6,946 nucleotides of DNA from Actinomycetota bacterium (GTDB lineage Bacteria > Actinomycetota > Thermoleophilia > Solirubrobacterales > Thermoleophilaceae). The notes below the pieces were generated by a model. That model saw nothing but the letters and a program-made list of their open reading frames with translations, searched no databases and was not told the DNA's origin. The stretch lies in the NCBI GenBank assembly GCA_005883295.1, contig VAWV01000175.1, positions 1 through 6,946 of the forward strand, read 5' to 3'. Both the position numbers and the translations under genes were made by a program. Shown here piece by piece: positions 1-5,726 of the stretch (the stretch's first letter is position 1; the number at the start of each line of letters is the position of its first letter).

Positions 1-333
1 CGAGAGCGCGCCCCCGAGCACGTGGTAGCGGCCGCTGAACTCGTGGGTGCGCTCGATCGAGATCACGTCGCTCGGCTCCTCCACGACGCAGACCACGTCA
101 GCGCTGCGGCGCCCGTCCTCGCAGATGCGGCAGCGCGGCCCGACCGCCAGGTTGAAGCAGATCTCGCACTGCCCCACCGTCTCCTTCACCTCGCGGATCG
201 CGTCCGCGAGCGGAAGTGCCTCGTCGGTGGGTGTTCGGAGGATGTGGAAGGCGAGCCGCTGTGCCGTCCGCTGACCGATGCTCGGCAGGCGCGCGAGCTC
301 GGTGATCAGCCGGTTGACAGGCGGCGAGAACAC
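1..333 (-). CDS. recR: Recombination mediator RecR, N-terminal part (3' end outside window)
   Basis: RecR works with RecF and RecO to load RecA on gapped single-stranded DNA in the cytoplasm. The 111 visible codons run in frame to the window edge, about half of a typical RecR of roughly 200 residues. Visible in order: the N-terminal helix-hairpin-helix region with 'LPSIGQRTAQRLAFHIL' (residues 17-33), a four-cysteine zinc motif CxxC-x8-CxxC (C56, C59, C68, C71), and the start of the Toprim domain (from about residue 78, with acidic E85/E86 in 'VVEEPSD'), ending in 'GRYHVLGG'. The start is GTG at 331-333, because family members begin at this distance from the 'LPGIG' motif; no good Shine-Dalgarno sequence precedes it. 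It lies 58 nt after the stop of the c-di-GMP gene on the same strand, so it is probably co-transcribed with dnaX and ybaB. The family call is very secure; whether the C-terminus is intact cannot be seen. Confidence 0.96.
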   Translation of the reverse strand, partial: MFSPPVNRLITELARLPSIGQRTAQRLAFHILRTPTDEALPLADAIREVKETVGQCEICFNLAVGPRCRICEDGRRSADVVCVVEEPSDVISIERTHEFSGRYHVLGGALS

Positions 334-391
334 CCGCGCGAGGTTAGCCGGGCGTCCGGCGGCCGCAGCCAGCTCCGCGCCGGCGGCAGCC

Positions 392-1804
392 CTATGCGGT
401 CAGCGACGGCGCGTCGTCCGCGAGCGGCAGGCCGAGGCGCGGCTGCTCGCCGACCTCGATCGCGCCCTCCCGGATGAGCCGGGCCATGGTGCGGACCGCC
501 TCCGCGTCGAACTGCGTGCCCGCGTGGGCCTCGAGCTCCTTGACCGCCTCGTGCGGGTCCTTCGGCTCCCGGTAGATGCGCGGGCAGGTCATCGCTTCGA
601 GCGCGTCGGCCACGTGGAGGACGCGGCTCTCGATCGGGATCTGGTCGCCGCCGAGCCCATCCGGGTAGCCGCGCCCGTCGATCCGCTCGTGCAGGTGGCC
701 CACCCAGTCGGCGATCTCCGGCATCCCGGCTCCGGCGATGATCGTGCGGCCGAGCTCGGCGTGCCGGCGCATGACCGCGAACTCCGGCTTGGTGAGTGCG
801 CTGGGCTTGAGGAGGATGGCGTCGCGGATCCCGATCTTGCCGACGTCGTGCAGCAGGCCGGCCATGCGCACGGCCTCGATCCGATCGTCTGACATCCCCA
901 TCGCGCCGGCGAGGGTGGCCGAGTAGAACCCGACCCGCTGCGAGTGCATGTGCGTGAACCCGTCGCGCGCGTCGACCGCCCGCGCGAGTGCGTGCACCGT
1001 GTTGAAGAGCCCGCTGCGGCGAAGGCGCACGGTCTCCTCCTCGGCCGAGAGAGCGGAGTCGTCCGTGTCCGAATAGTGCGAGGTCTGACCGGTGCCCGCC
1101 GTCTTGGACCAGTACATGGCCCCGTCGGCGAAGCGCATCAGCTCGGCGCGGCCGATGGCGTGCCGCGGGAACTCGGCGATCCCCACGCTGAGGGTCACCG
1201 CCTCCACGTCGGCCGCCGCGGCCCGGGTGTCCACCGCCGCGCGCAGCCTGTCCACGACCTCCTGGGCCGCATGGGTGTCGCAGCCGCTGAGCGCGAGCAT
1301 GAACTCGTCGCCGCCCACGCGCCCGCACAGGTCGCCGGGCCTAAGGTCGGTGGAGAGCCCCTGCGCCACGGCCGTCAACACGGCATCGCCGTACTCGTGA
1401 CCGCGGATGTCGTTCAGCTGGCGGAAACCGTCCACGTCGGCACCGACGATCGCGACCGACCAGTTCTCCCGGCGGGCACGGCGAAGCTCGACCTCGAGAG
1501 CGTCCTGGAAGCCGCGGTGGTTGAGCACGCCCGTGAGCGGGTCGCGAAGGGCGAGCGCCTCGAGCTGGCGCTGCGTCTCCTCGAGCTCCGCCGCGATCTC
1601 CTCCGGGTCGTGGCCGTCGCGCGCGCTCCGTCCAAGGACGAGCCCGAGCGCGAGCGCCGCCGGCACCGCGATGGCGAGCGGACGCTGGCCGAAGGCCAGG
1701 ATCCCACCCGCGCTCGCGAGCGCCAGAAGAGCCATGACCGTCCACAGCCCACGCGAGCCGGGCAGGGCTCGCGCGCGCGTGAATTTGCCGGCTCGCCGGA
1801 ACAC
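392..1804 (-). CDS. Membrane-anchored GGDEF + HD-GYP cyclic-di-GMP signalling protein
   Basis: This 470-residue protein joins a c-di-GMP synthase (diguanylate cyclase) domain to an HD-GYP phosphodiesterase domain. Residues about 20-39 and 42-59 form two hydrophobic segments after an Arg/Lys-rich N-terminus, which should leave both domains in the cytoplasm. A short helical linker (66-86) leads to GGDEF (about 87-240): 'DPLTGVLNHRGF' at 88-99, metal-binding D123, signature GGDEF at 164-168 intact, and an RxxD inhibitory site R155-D158 exactly five residues upstream, which suggests product inhibition. The HD-GYP domain (about 265-460) has H287 in 'HSQRV', the H319-D320 pair in 'LLHDVGKIGI', H348, 'HERIDGRGYP' (372-381) and D400. 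The usual HHExxDGxGYP reads L371-H372-E373, so the first histidine, a metal ligand in characterised members, is leucine; phosphodiesterase activity is therefore uncertain. The start is GTG directly after an in-frame TAG, with a weak ribosome site, 48 nt after ybaB. It has no sensory input domain apart from the membrane hairpin. Confidence 0.93.
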   Translation of the reverse strand: MFRRAGKFTRARALPGSRGLWTVMALLALASAGGILAFGQRPLAIAVPAALALGLVLGRSARDGHDPEEIAAELEETQRQLEALALRDPLTGVLNHRGFQDALEVELRRARRENWSVAIVGADVDGFRQLNDIRGHEYGDAVLTAVAQGLSTDLRPGDLCGRVGGDEFMLALSGCDTHAAQEVVDRLRAAVDTRAAAADVEAVTLSVGIAEFPRHAIGRAELMRFADGAMYWSKTAGTGQTSHYSDTDDSALSAEEETVRLRRSGLFNTVHALARAVDARDGFTHMHSQRVGFYSATLAGAMGMSDDRIEAVRMAGLLHDVGKIGIRDAILLKPSALTKPEFAVMRRHAELGRTIIAGAGMPEIADWVGHLHERIDGRGYPDGLGGDQIPIESRVLHVADALEAMTCPRIYREPKDPHEAVKELEAHAGTQFDAEAVRTMARLIREGAIEVGEQPRLGLPLADDAPSLTA

Positions 1805-1852
1805 CTAGGGCTCATCGGCAGTCGCAGTTCCCCGCTTGAGGGCCGGAGACCG

Positions 1853-2197
1853 CTAAAGGCCGGGCAGACCGAGGCCGCCGAGCCCTCCCAGGCCGCCGGC
1901 GGCCGCGCCCATGCGGCTCGCGGCGAGCTCCTGGGCGGAGCGGAGTGCTTCGTTCACCGCCGCCAGGACCATGTCCTGGAGCATCTCCGCATCCTCCGGA
2001 TCGATGGCCTCGGGATCGATGCGGATCTCCTGGACCTCGAGACCGCCGGTGACCTTGACGGTCACCATGCCGCCGCCAGCGCTGGCCTCCACGACCTCGG
2101 ACGCGAGCTCCTGCTGCGCCTTCGCCATCTCCGCCTGCATCTGCTGAACCTGCCTCATCATCTGGTTCAGGTTCGGCTGCTTCGGCTGCTTCGGCAC
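1853..2197 (-). CDS. ybaB: YbaB/EbfC family nucleoid-associated DNA-binding protein
   Basis: This is a 114-residue member of the YbaB/EbfC family, small homodimeric proteins that bind DNA as a 'tweezer' and associate with the nucleoid. Residues 9-40 form the Gln/Met-rich amphipathic helix ('NQMMRQVQQMQAEMAKAQQE'), followed by the beta core with 'GGGMVTVKVTGGLEVQEIRI' (41-60), the 'IDPEDAEMLQDMVLAAVNEA' helix (65-84) and a C-terminal helix. The length is normal for the family. The tail (about 98-114) is almost only Gly, Leu and Ala, with GGL repeated, and is probably disordered. The start is GTG, chosen because a strong AAGGAGGG lies five bases upstream and the preceding dnaX stop codon is only one base away, the classic dnaX-ybaB arrangement. 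The gene is probably translationally coupled to dnaX. The family is certain; the exact role in this organism is not known. Confidence 0.96.
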   Translation of the reverse strand: MPKQPKQPNLNQMMRQVQQMQAEMAKAQQELASEVVEASAGGGMVTVKVTGGLEVQEIRIDPEAIDPEDAEMLQDMVLAAVNEALRSAQELAASRMGAAAGGLGGLGGLGLPGL

Positions 2198-2198
2198 G

Positions 2199-3905
2199 TC
2201 AGCCCTCCTTCCCTCCGGTGGGCTCGTCGTCGAAGACCTCGGTGGCCCCGTAGTCGCGCTTCAGGCGCTCGATCAGCTCCTCTTCGCTCAGCGACGCGTC
2301 CCCGGCCGGCTCCATCGGCTCGTCGGTGGCCGTGTACTCGATCGAGAGCGTCTGCCCGGTGACCGCGCGCAGCGAGCTCTGGAGGATCTCCCGGTTGCGC
2401 TCGACGGTCTTTCGCGAAAAGCCGGCGAAGACAGGGAAGGCGATCGTCACGCAATCCGGCTCGAGCTCCGCCGGCCGTGCGCCTTCCAGGCAGGCGCCGA
2501 CCATCGCATTCTGCGAGCGCACCGCGTCCACGACCGCGGGCCAGAGCGACTGCAGCCTCTCGAGATCCACGGCCGCCTGCGGGTCGGCCTCGGGATCGGC
2601 AGCGACGGCAACGGCGGCCACCGCGGCGGCGGGCGCGCTGCGCTGCGCCGGCGCCTTCGCGCTCGGCACGCCCGGCGGGCGGCTCGCCGGGCCGCCCTCG
2701 CCCGGCGCCGGCGCCCCGTCGGGCTGGTGCTGCTCGCCTGATGCGCTCTCCGGCGCGCCCGGCTGAGCGACGCGGCGCTCGAGCTGCTCGATCCGGAAGA
2801 GGAGGGCCTGCAGCGACAGGTCCGACTGCGGCTGCGCGGCCTTCAGCAGCGCGAGCTCGAGCTGGATGCGGGGATCCGATCCGTCCTTGATGGCGGACAG
2901 GGCCGCGGCCACCAGGTCGCTTGCACGCAGGATCTCCCCCTGGGCCAGCCGCTCGGCCTGCGCGGCCACCCGGTCCGACTGCTCCGCGGTGACGGCGAAC
3001 GAGTCGGGCACCTCCCCCAGCGTCTGTACGACGAACAGGTGGCGCAGGTGGGCGGCGAGATCGCGGATGAACTGGGTGATGTCGCGCCCCGAGGCGGACA
3101 GCTTCTCCACCGCGAGCAGCGCGGCCTTCGGGTCGTGGTCGGCCAGCGAGTCCGCGGCCTCGAACACCAGCTCGGCGTCGGCGACGCCGAGGATCTCGAG
3201 CACGTCGTCGAGCTCGACATTGCTGCCGCCGTAGGTGACCAGCTGCTCGAGGGTCCCGAGGGCATCGCGGAAGCTGCCCGTGGCCGCGCGGGCGATCATG
3301 GCCCCGGCCGCGGGCGGCAGCTCGATCTCCTCGGCCGCGGCGACCCGCTCGAGCACCCCGGCGATCTGGTCTAGCGAGGGCCGGTGGAAGTCGAACCGGT
3401 GGCAGCGGTCCACGATCGTTGCCGGCACCTTGTGCGCTTCGGTGGTGGCCAGGACGAACACCACGTGCTGGGGCGGCTCCTCGAGCGTCTTGAGGAACGC
3501 GTTCCACGCCGACGTGGAGAGCATGTGGGCCTCGTCCAGGATGTAGACGCGGCTGCCGCCGCCCATCGGGGCGAGCGCCACGTTCTCGCGCAGCTCGCGG
3601 ATGTCGTCGACGGAGTTGTTGGACGCAGCGTCCATCTCCACGACGTCCAGCGAGTTGCCGGCCATGATGGCCCGGCAGGCGGGGTCGTCGAGCGAGAAGT
3701 CCACGCGCGGGCCGCCCTCGGCGTTGAGGGCGCAGGCCAGCAGCTTGGCCATGCTGGTCTTGCCGGTCCCGCGCGACCCCACGAACAGGTAGGCGTGGTG
3801 CACCTTGCCGAGCTCGATCGCGTTCCTGAGCGTGCGGACGATGTGCTCCTGGCCGACCACCTCGTCGAAGGTGCGCGGGCGGTGACGGCGGTAGAGCGAG
3901 AGCAT
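2199..3905 (-). CDS. dnaX: DNA polymerase III subunit gamma/tau (clamp-loader ATPase)
   Basis: DnaX is the AAA+ motor of the clamp loader, which opens the beta sliding clamp and places it on primed DNA; its tau tail links the replisome. The 568 residues show 'YRRHRPRTFDEVVGQ' (5-19), Walker A GSRGTGKTS (43-51), Walker B 'ILDEAH' with D124/E125, sensor 1 'LATTEAHKVP' (152-161), the arginine finger R167 in D-R-C (usually S-R-C), and sensor 2 'GSFRDAL' (210-216). Domain III follows (about 230-370). A Pro/Ala/Gly-rich linker (about 381-445) leads to a tau-type C-terminal domain (about 448-525, 'LWPAVVDAVRS' to 'LSIEY') and an acidic tail. The zinc module is unusual: the CX8CX2CX2C cysteines align with A62, S71, D74 and C77, so three of four are missing. 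No A-rich slippery stretch is present in the linker, so a frameshifted short gamma form is not predicted. The start is ATG without a visible Shine-Dalgarno sequence. It heads the minus-strand run dnaX-ybaB-GGDEF/HD-GYP-recR. Confidence 0.97.
   Translation of the reverse strand: MLSLYRRHRPRTFDEVVGQEHIVRTLRNAIELGKVHHAYLFVGSRGTGKTSMAKLLACALNAEGGPRVDFSLDDPACRAIMAGNSLDVVEMDAASNNSVDDIRELRENVALAPMGGGSRVYILDEAHMLSTSAWNAFLKTLEEPPQHVVFVLATTEAHKVPATIVDRCHRFDFHRPSLDQIAGVLERVAAAEEIELPPAAGAMIARAATGSFRDALGTLEQLVTYGGSNVELDDVLEILGVADAELVFEAADSLADHDPKAALLAVEKLSASGRDITQFIRDLAAHLRHLFVVQTLGEVPDSFAVTAEQSDRVAAQAERLAQGEILRASDLVAAALSAIKDGSDPRIQLELALLKAAQPQSDLSLQALLFRIEQLERRVAQPGAPESASGEQHQPDGAPAPGEGGPASRPPGVPSAKAPAQRSAPAAAVAAVAVAADPEADPQAAVDLERLQSLWPAVVDAVRSQNAMVGACLEGARPAELEPDCVTIAFPVFAGFSRKTVERNREILQSSLRAVTGQTLSIEYTATDEPMEPAGDASLSEEELIERLKRDYGATEVFDDEPTGGKEG
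2203..2210 (-). promoter_or_regulatory. Strong Shine-Dalgarno site of ybaB inside the end of dnaX
   Basis: On the minus strand AAGGAGGG stands five bases before the GTG start at 2195-2197. It is part of the last sense codons of dnaX (encoding GGKEG) and fixes the ybaB start. It is much better than any ribosome site seen before the other minus-strand genes here, so ybaB may be translated at a high rate, either coupled to dnaX or independently of it. Confidence 0.85.
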
Positions 3906-3918
3906 GGGCGGCTCGCTG

Positions 3919-3924
3919 ATGTTA
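3919..3924 (-). promoter_or_regulatory. Possible -10 box for the dnaX operon (near-leaderless)
   Basis: In the 58-bp gap between dnaX and the divergent membrane gene, the minus strand carries TAACAT, a fit to the TAnnnT -10 form. Transcription would start near 3912, about seven bases before the dnaX ATG, which would explain why no Shine-Dalgarno sequence is visible. There is no convincing -35 box (the hexamer at 17 bp is CTGCCG), so this is tentative. Confidence 0.3.
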
Positions 3925-3963
3925 GACGCGGGACCGGCGGGCGGCAGGTAGCGTCCCGGCGCT

Positions 3964-5400
3964 ATGGCCTGGGCCCGCAGAGCGCTGCCGAACGCGCTGG
4001 CCGCCGCGGCCGTGGGGCTGCTGATCCTCGCCTGGTTCGGCCACGCGTTCCTGAACTACGACACCTTCTACGCGCTCGTCTGGGGCGACGACCTGGTGCA
4101 CGGGCGGGGTCCCCAGTACCAGGTGCCCTTCGCGCCGACGCCCCATCCGCTCGCCACCGCCGTCGGCGCGCTGGCGTCGCTGTTCGGCGACGCGGGCGAG
4201 GGCGTGATGCTCGGGGTCGTCCTGTTCGGGATTGGGTGGCTGGTGGTGGGCCTCTTCTGGCTCGGCCGCGAGTCGTTCGCCTGGCCCGTGGGGTTGCTCG
4301 GCGCGGCCATCTTCGCCACCCGGGTCCCGCCCTTGAACTACGGGATTCGGGGGTACGTGGACCTGCCGGCGATCGCGTTCATCGTCTGGGCCGCCGTGCT
4401 CGAGGTCAGGCGGCCGCGCCGGGGCTGGCCAGTGCTCGTGCTGCTGGAATTCGCCGGACTGCTGCGGCCGGAGGCCTGGCTGTTCATCGCCGCCTACTGG
4501 CTCTGGCTCTTCCCGTCACGCGACTGGCCGGCGCGGATCCGGCTCGGGGTCCTCGCGGTGGCCGCGCCCGCGATCTGGCTCGTATCCGACGCGCTCGTCA
4601 CGGGCGACGCCCTATGGTCGCTGCACGGCACGCACGACCTGGCGGGGCAGCTCAAGCGTCCGACTGGCATCGAGAACGTGCCCCGCCTCATGCCCCGCAG
4701 GCTGGGCGAGATCGTCCGGCTGCCCGAGCTGATCGCGTCGGTGATCGGATTCGTCGCCGCGCTCCTCTGGCTGCGTCGCCGGGCGCTCGTCCCCGCCACG
4801 GTGCTCGTGCTCAACGGGGTCGCCTACGCCATCCTGGGCGTTGTCGGGCTCTCGCTGCTGGGCCGCTACCTCTTCCTCGCCGGCGCGATGCTGTCCCTGT
4901 TCGCGGCGGTGGCCGTGCTCGGCTGGACGGCCGTCGGGCCGGGCCGTGTGCGGAGCTGGTGGCAGGGTGTCGGAGTGGTGGCGATCGCGGGGATCATTGC
5001 CTTCTCACCGCAGCAGGCAGACCGCCTCAGTGCCCTTCGCACCGACATCGCGAATCGCGAGCGGGTGCAAGCCGACCTCCATGCGCTTCTCGCTCTCTCG
5101 AAGGCTCACCTGATACTGCCGGCTGGGCTCGACGGGTGCAGAACGCCCTTGCTCGTGCCGAACCACCGTCCGGTGCCGGAGCTCGCCTACTGGACTGGGA
5201 TCCGTGCGTCCGAGATCGTGTCGGCGCAGGGTCGTCACCCGCGGGGTGACCTGTTCATCGCCCCCGCCAACCCGGCCGTCGCACGCCTTTCGATCCTCGA
5301 CCCGCGCGACCTCACGGCGCCAGCCACTCCTCCGCGCGGCTTCCGGCAGCTAGATCGCAACCGCTCGTGGATCCTCTATGGCAACTGTCACGGCGATTAG
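3964..5400 (+). CDS. Polytopic membrane protein, GT-C glycosyltransferase-like
   Basis: I do not recognise a named family with certainty. The 478-residue protein has about ten hydrophobic segments between residues 11 and 348 (for example 11-29, 80-100, 106-120, 132-146, 155-166, 170-184, 192-212, 255-270, 275-296, 300-322 and 335-348) and ends in a soluble domain (about 350-478), probably outside the membrane. The first loop is acidic and aromatic: 'NYDTFYALVWGDDL' (31-44, with D33, D42, D43) followed by 'APTPHPL' (57-63). There is a 'GYVDLP' (130-135) and a 'LLRPEAWLF' motif (166-174). A first-loop aspartate and many membrane spans are typical of lipid-phosphosugar-dependent GT-C enzymes (GT39/ArnT-like), so transfer of a sugar to a cell-envelope acceptor is my best inference; a transporter or a non-enzymatic protein is not excluded. 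The start is ATG, 58 bp from the divergent dnaX start, with only a weak ribosome site. The TAG stop is one base from the 3' end of the SRP RNA on the other strand. It is not part of the classical cluster. Confidence 0.88.
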   Translation: MAWARRALPNALAAAAVGLLILAWFGHAFLNYDTFYALVWGDDLVHGRGPQYQVPFAPTPHPLATAVGALASLFGDAGEGVMLGVVLFGIGWLVVGLFWLGRESFAWPVGLLGAAIFATRVPPLNYGIRGYVDLPAIAFIVWAAVLEVRRPRRGWPVLVLLEFAGLLRPEAWLFIAAYWLWLFPSRDWPARIRLGVLAVAAPAIWLVSDALVTGDALWSLHGTHDLAGQLKRPTGIENVPRLMPRRLGEIVRLPELIASVIGFVAALLWLRRRALVPATVLVLNGVAYAILGVVGLSLLGRYLFLAGAMLSLFAAVAVLGWTAVGPGRVRSWWQGVGVVAIAGIIAFSPQQADRLSALRTDIANRERVQADLHALLALSKAHLILPAGLDGCRTPLLVPNHRPVPELAYWTGIRASEIVSAQGRHPRGDLFIAPANPAVARLSILDPRDLTAPATPPRGFRQLDRNRSWILYGNCHGD

Positions 5401-5401
5401 T

Positions 5402-5673
5402 GGACCGTGCACCCGCCGTCGAAGAAGGATCCCGGGCGTTCGCGTCGGCGGTTGGCTCCGGTCAGGCTTCCCCGCGGCGCGTGAGCGGTATCGCTTAAGG
5501 CTGCTTCCTCCCGGATCTGACCTGGTTCGCGAGCGCTCACCGCGCGGGACCTGACCATCGACGCCTCGAACTGGCGTACTGGCCCCGAGGCCCAACCCCT
5601 CGGACGGGGATTCGGCCCCGCTAGAGCGGATTGCGGGTGCAGGGCACCGCTACCTCCCCGCCTAGCACGGTCC
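5402..5673 (-). ncRNA. ffs: Large bacterial SRP RNA (Alu domain + S domain, ~272 nt)
   Basis: This is the RNA of the signal recognition particle, which with Ffh directs nascent membrane and secreted proteins to the translocon. On the minus strand the ends pair perfectly: GGACCGUGC (5' end, at 5673) with GCACGGUCC (3' end, at 5402), like helix 1 of B. subtilis scRNA. The Alu domain follows, nearly identical to the known consensus: 'GUGCUAGGCGGGGAGGUAGC', 'GGUGCCCUGCACCCGCAAUC', 'CGCUCUAGCGGGGCCGAAUC'. The S-domain stem (5460-5556) closes with GGUCAGG/CCUGACC, then CCCGCG/CGCGGG and GUGAGCG/CGCUCAC, and carries the Ffh-binding core 'CAGAUCCGGGAGGAAGCAGC'. The length matches B. subtilis (about 271 nt). 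Two differences stand out: the tetraloop is GGGA and not GGAA, and the usual UCAGGUCC reads UCAGAUCC. A gene here fits the Gram-positive order SRP RNA-dnaX-ybaB-recR. It fills the otherwise gene-free stretch between 5400 and 5719. No U-rich terminator is visible after the 3' end. Confidence 0.95.
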
Positions 5674-5680
5674 GCGGTGG

Positions 5681-5709
5681 ATGCTAGCCGCTGGCGGGCC
5701 GCAAGTCAC
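5681..5709 (-). promoter_or_regulatory. Promoter of the SRP RNA
   Basis: The minus strand has GTGACT (5704-5709, four of six matches to TTGACA), a 17-bp spacer, then TAGCAT (5681-5686, TAnnnT), and seven bases later the first G of the SRP RNA helix at 5673. Spacing is ideal for a housekeeping sigma factor. The -35 lies inside the palindrome at 5701-5726, very close to the stop of the upstream peptidase gene. Confidence 0.65.
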
Positions 5710-5726
5710 CCGCGCGGGTCACTTGC
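5701..5726. terminator. Palindrome: probable hairpin terminator of the M23 peptidase gene
   Basis: GCAAGT, a C, ACCC, loop GCGC, GGGT, a C, ACTTGC: six plus four paired bases around one C-C mismatch. It spans the TGA stop of the M23 gene (5719-5721). No T-run follows on either strand, as is common for terminators in high-GC actinobacteria. Because the SRP -35 hexamer is inside it, it could instead be an operator for the SRP promoter; the sequence alone does not decide. Confidence 0.5.

Noticed and set aside
306..1328. 340-codon minus-strand open frame over the GGDEF/HD-GYP gene and recR start
   Set aside because: Shadow frame with Arg-rich low-complexity product; it conflicts with the clear GGDEF/HD-GYP frame.
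944..2362. 472-codon plus-strand open frame opposite the c-di-GMP gene, ybaB and the dnaX end
   Set aside because: It is fully antisense to three genes with unmistakable family motifs and has biased composition and no recognisable domain.
2560..2765. Programmed frameshift site for a short gamma form of DnaX
   Set aside because: No A-rich slippery run or following signal is seen in the linker region; the frame is open throughout.
2167..3507. 446-codon minus-strand open frame inside dnaX
   Set aside because: It is in another frame of dnaX, very rich in Arg, Gly and Ala; dnaX carries all clamp-loader motifs.
3384..5249. 621-codon open frame on the plus strand across dnaX and the membrane gene
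   Set aside because: It runs antisense to dnaX and out of frame through the membrane gene. The product is an Arg/Ala/Gly/Pro-rich string without domain motifs, as expected for a shadow frame in high-GC DNA.
5460..5556. Short 4.5S-type SRP RNA of 97 nt only
   Set aside because: The stem closes well by itself, but the Alu-domain consensus upstream and the 9-bp pairing of the outer ends show that it is the S domain of the large form.
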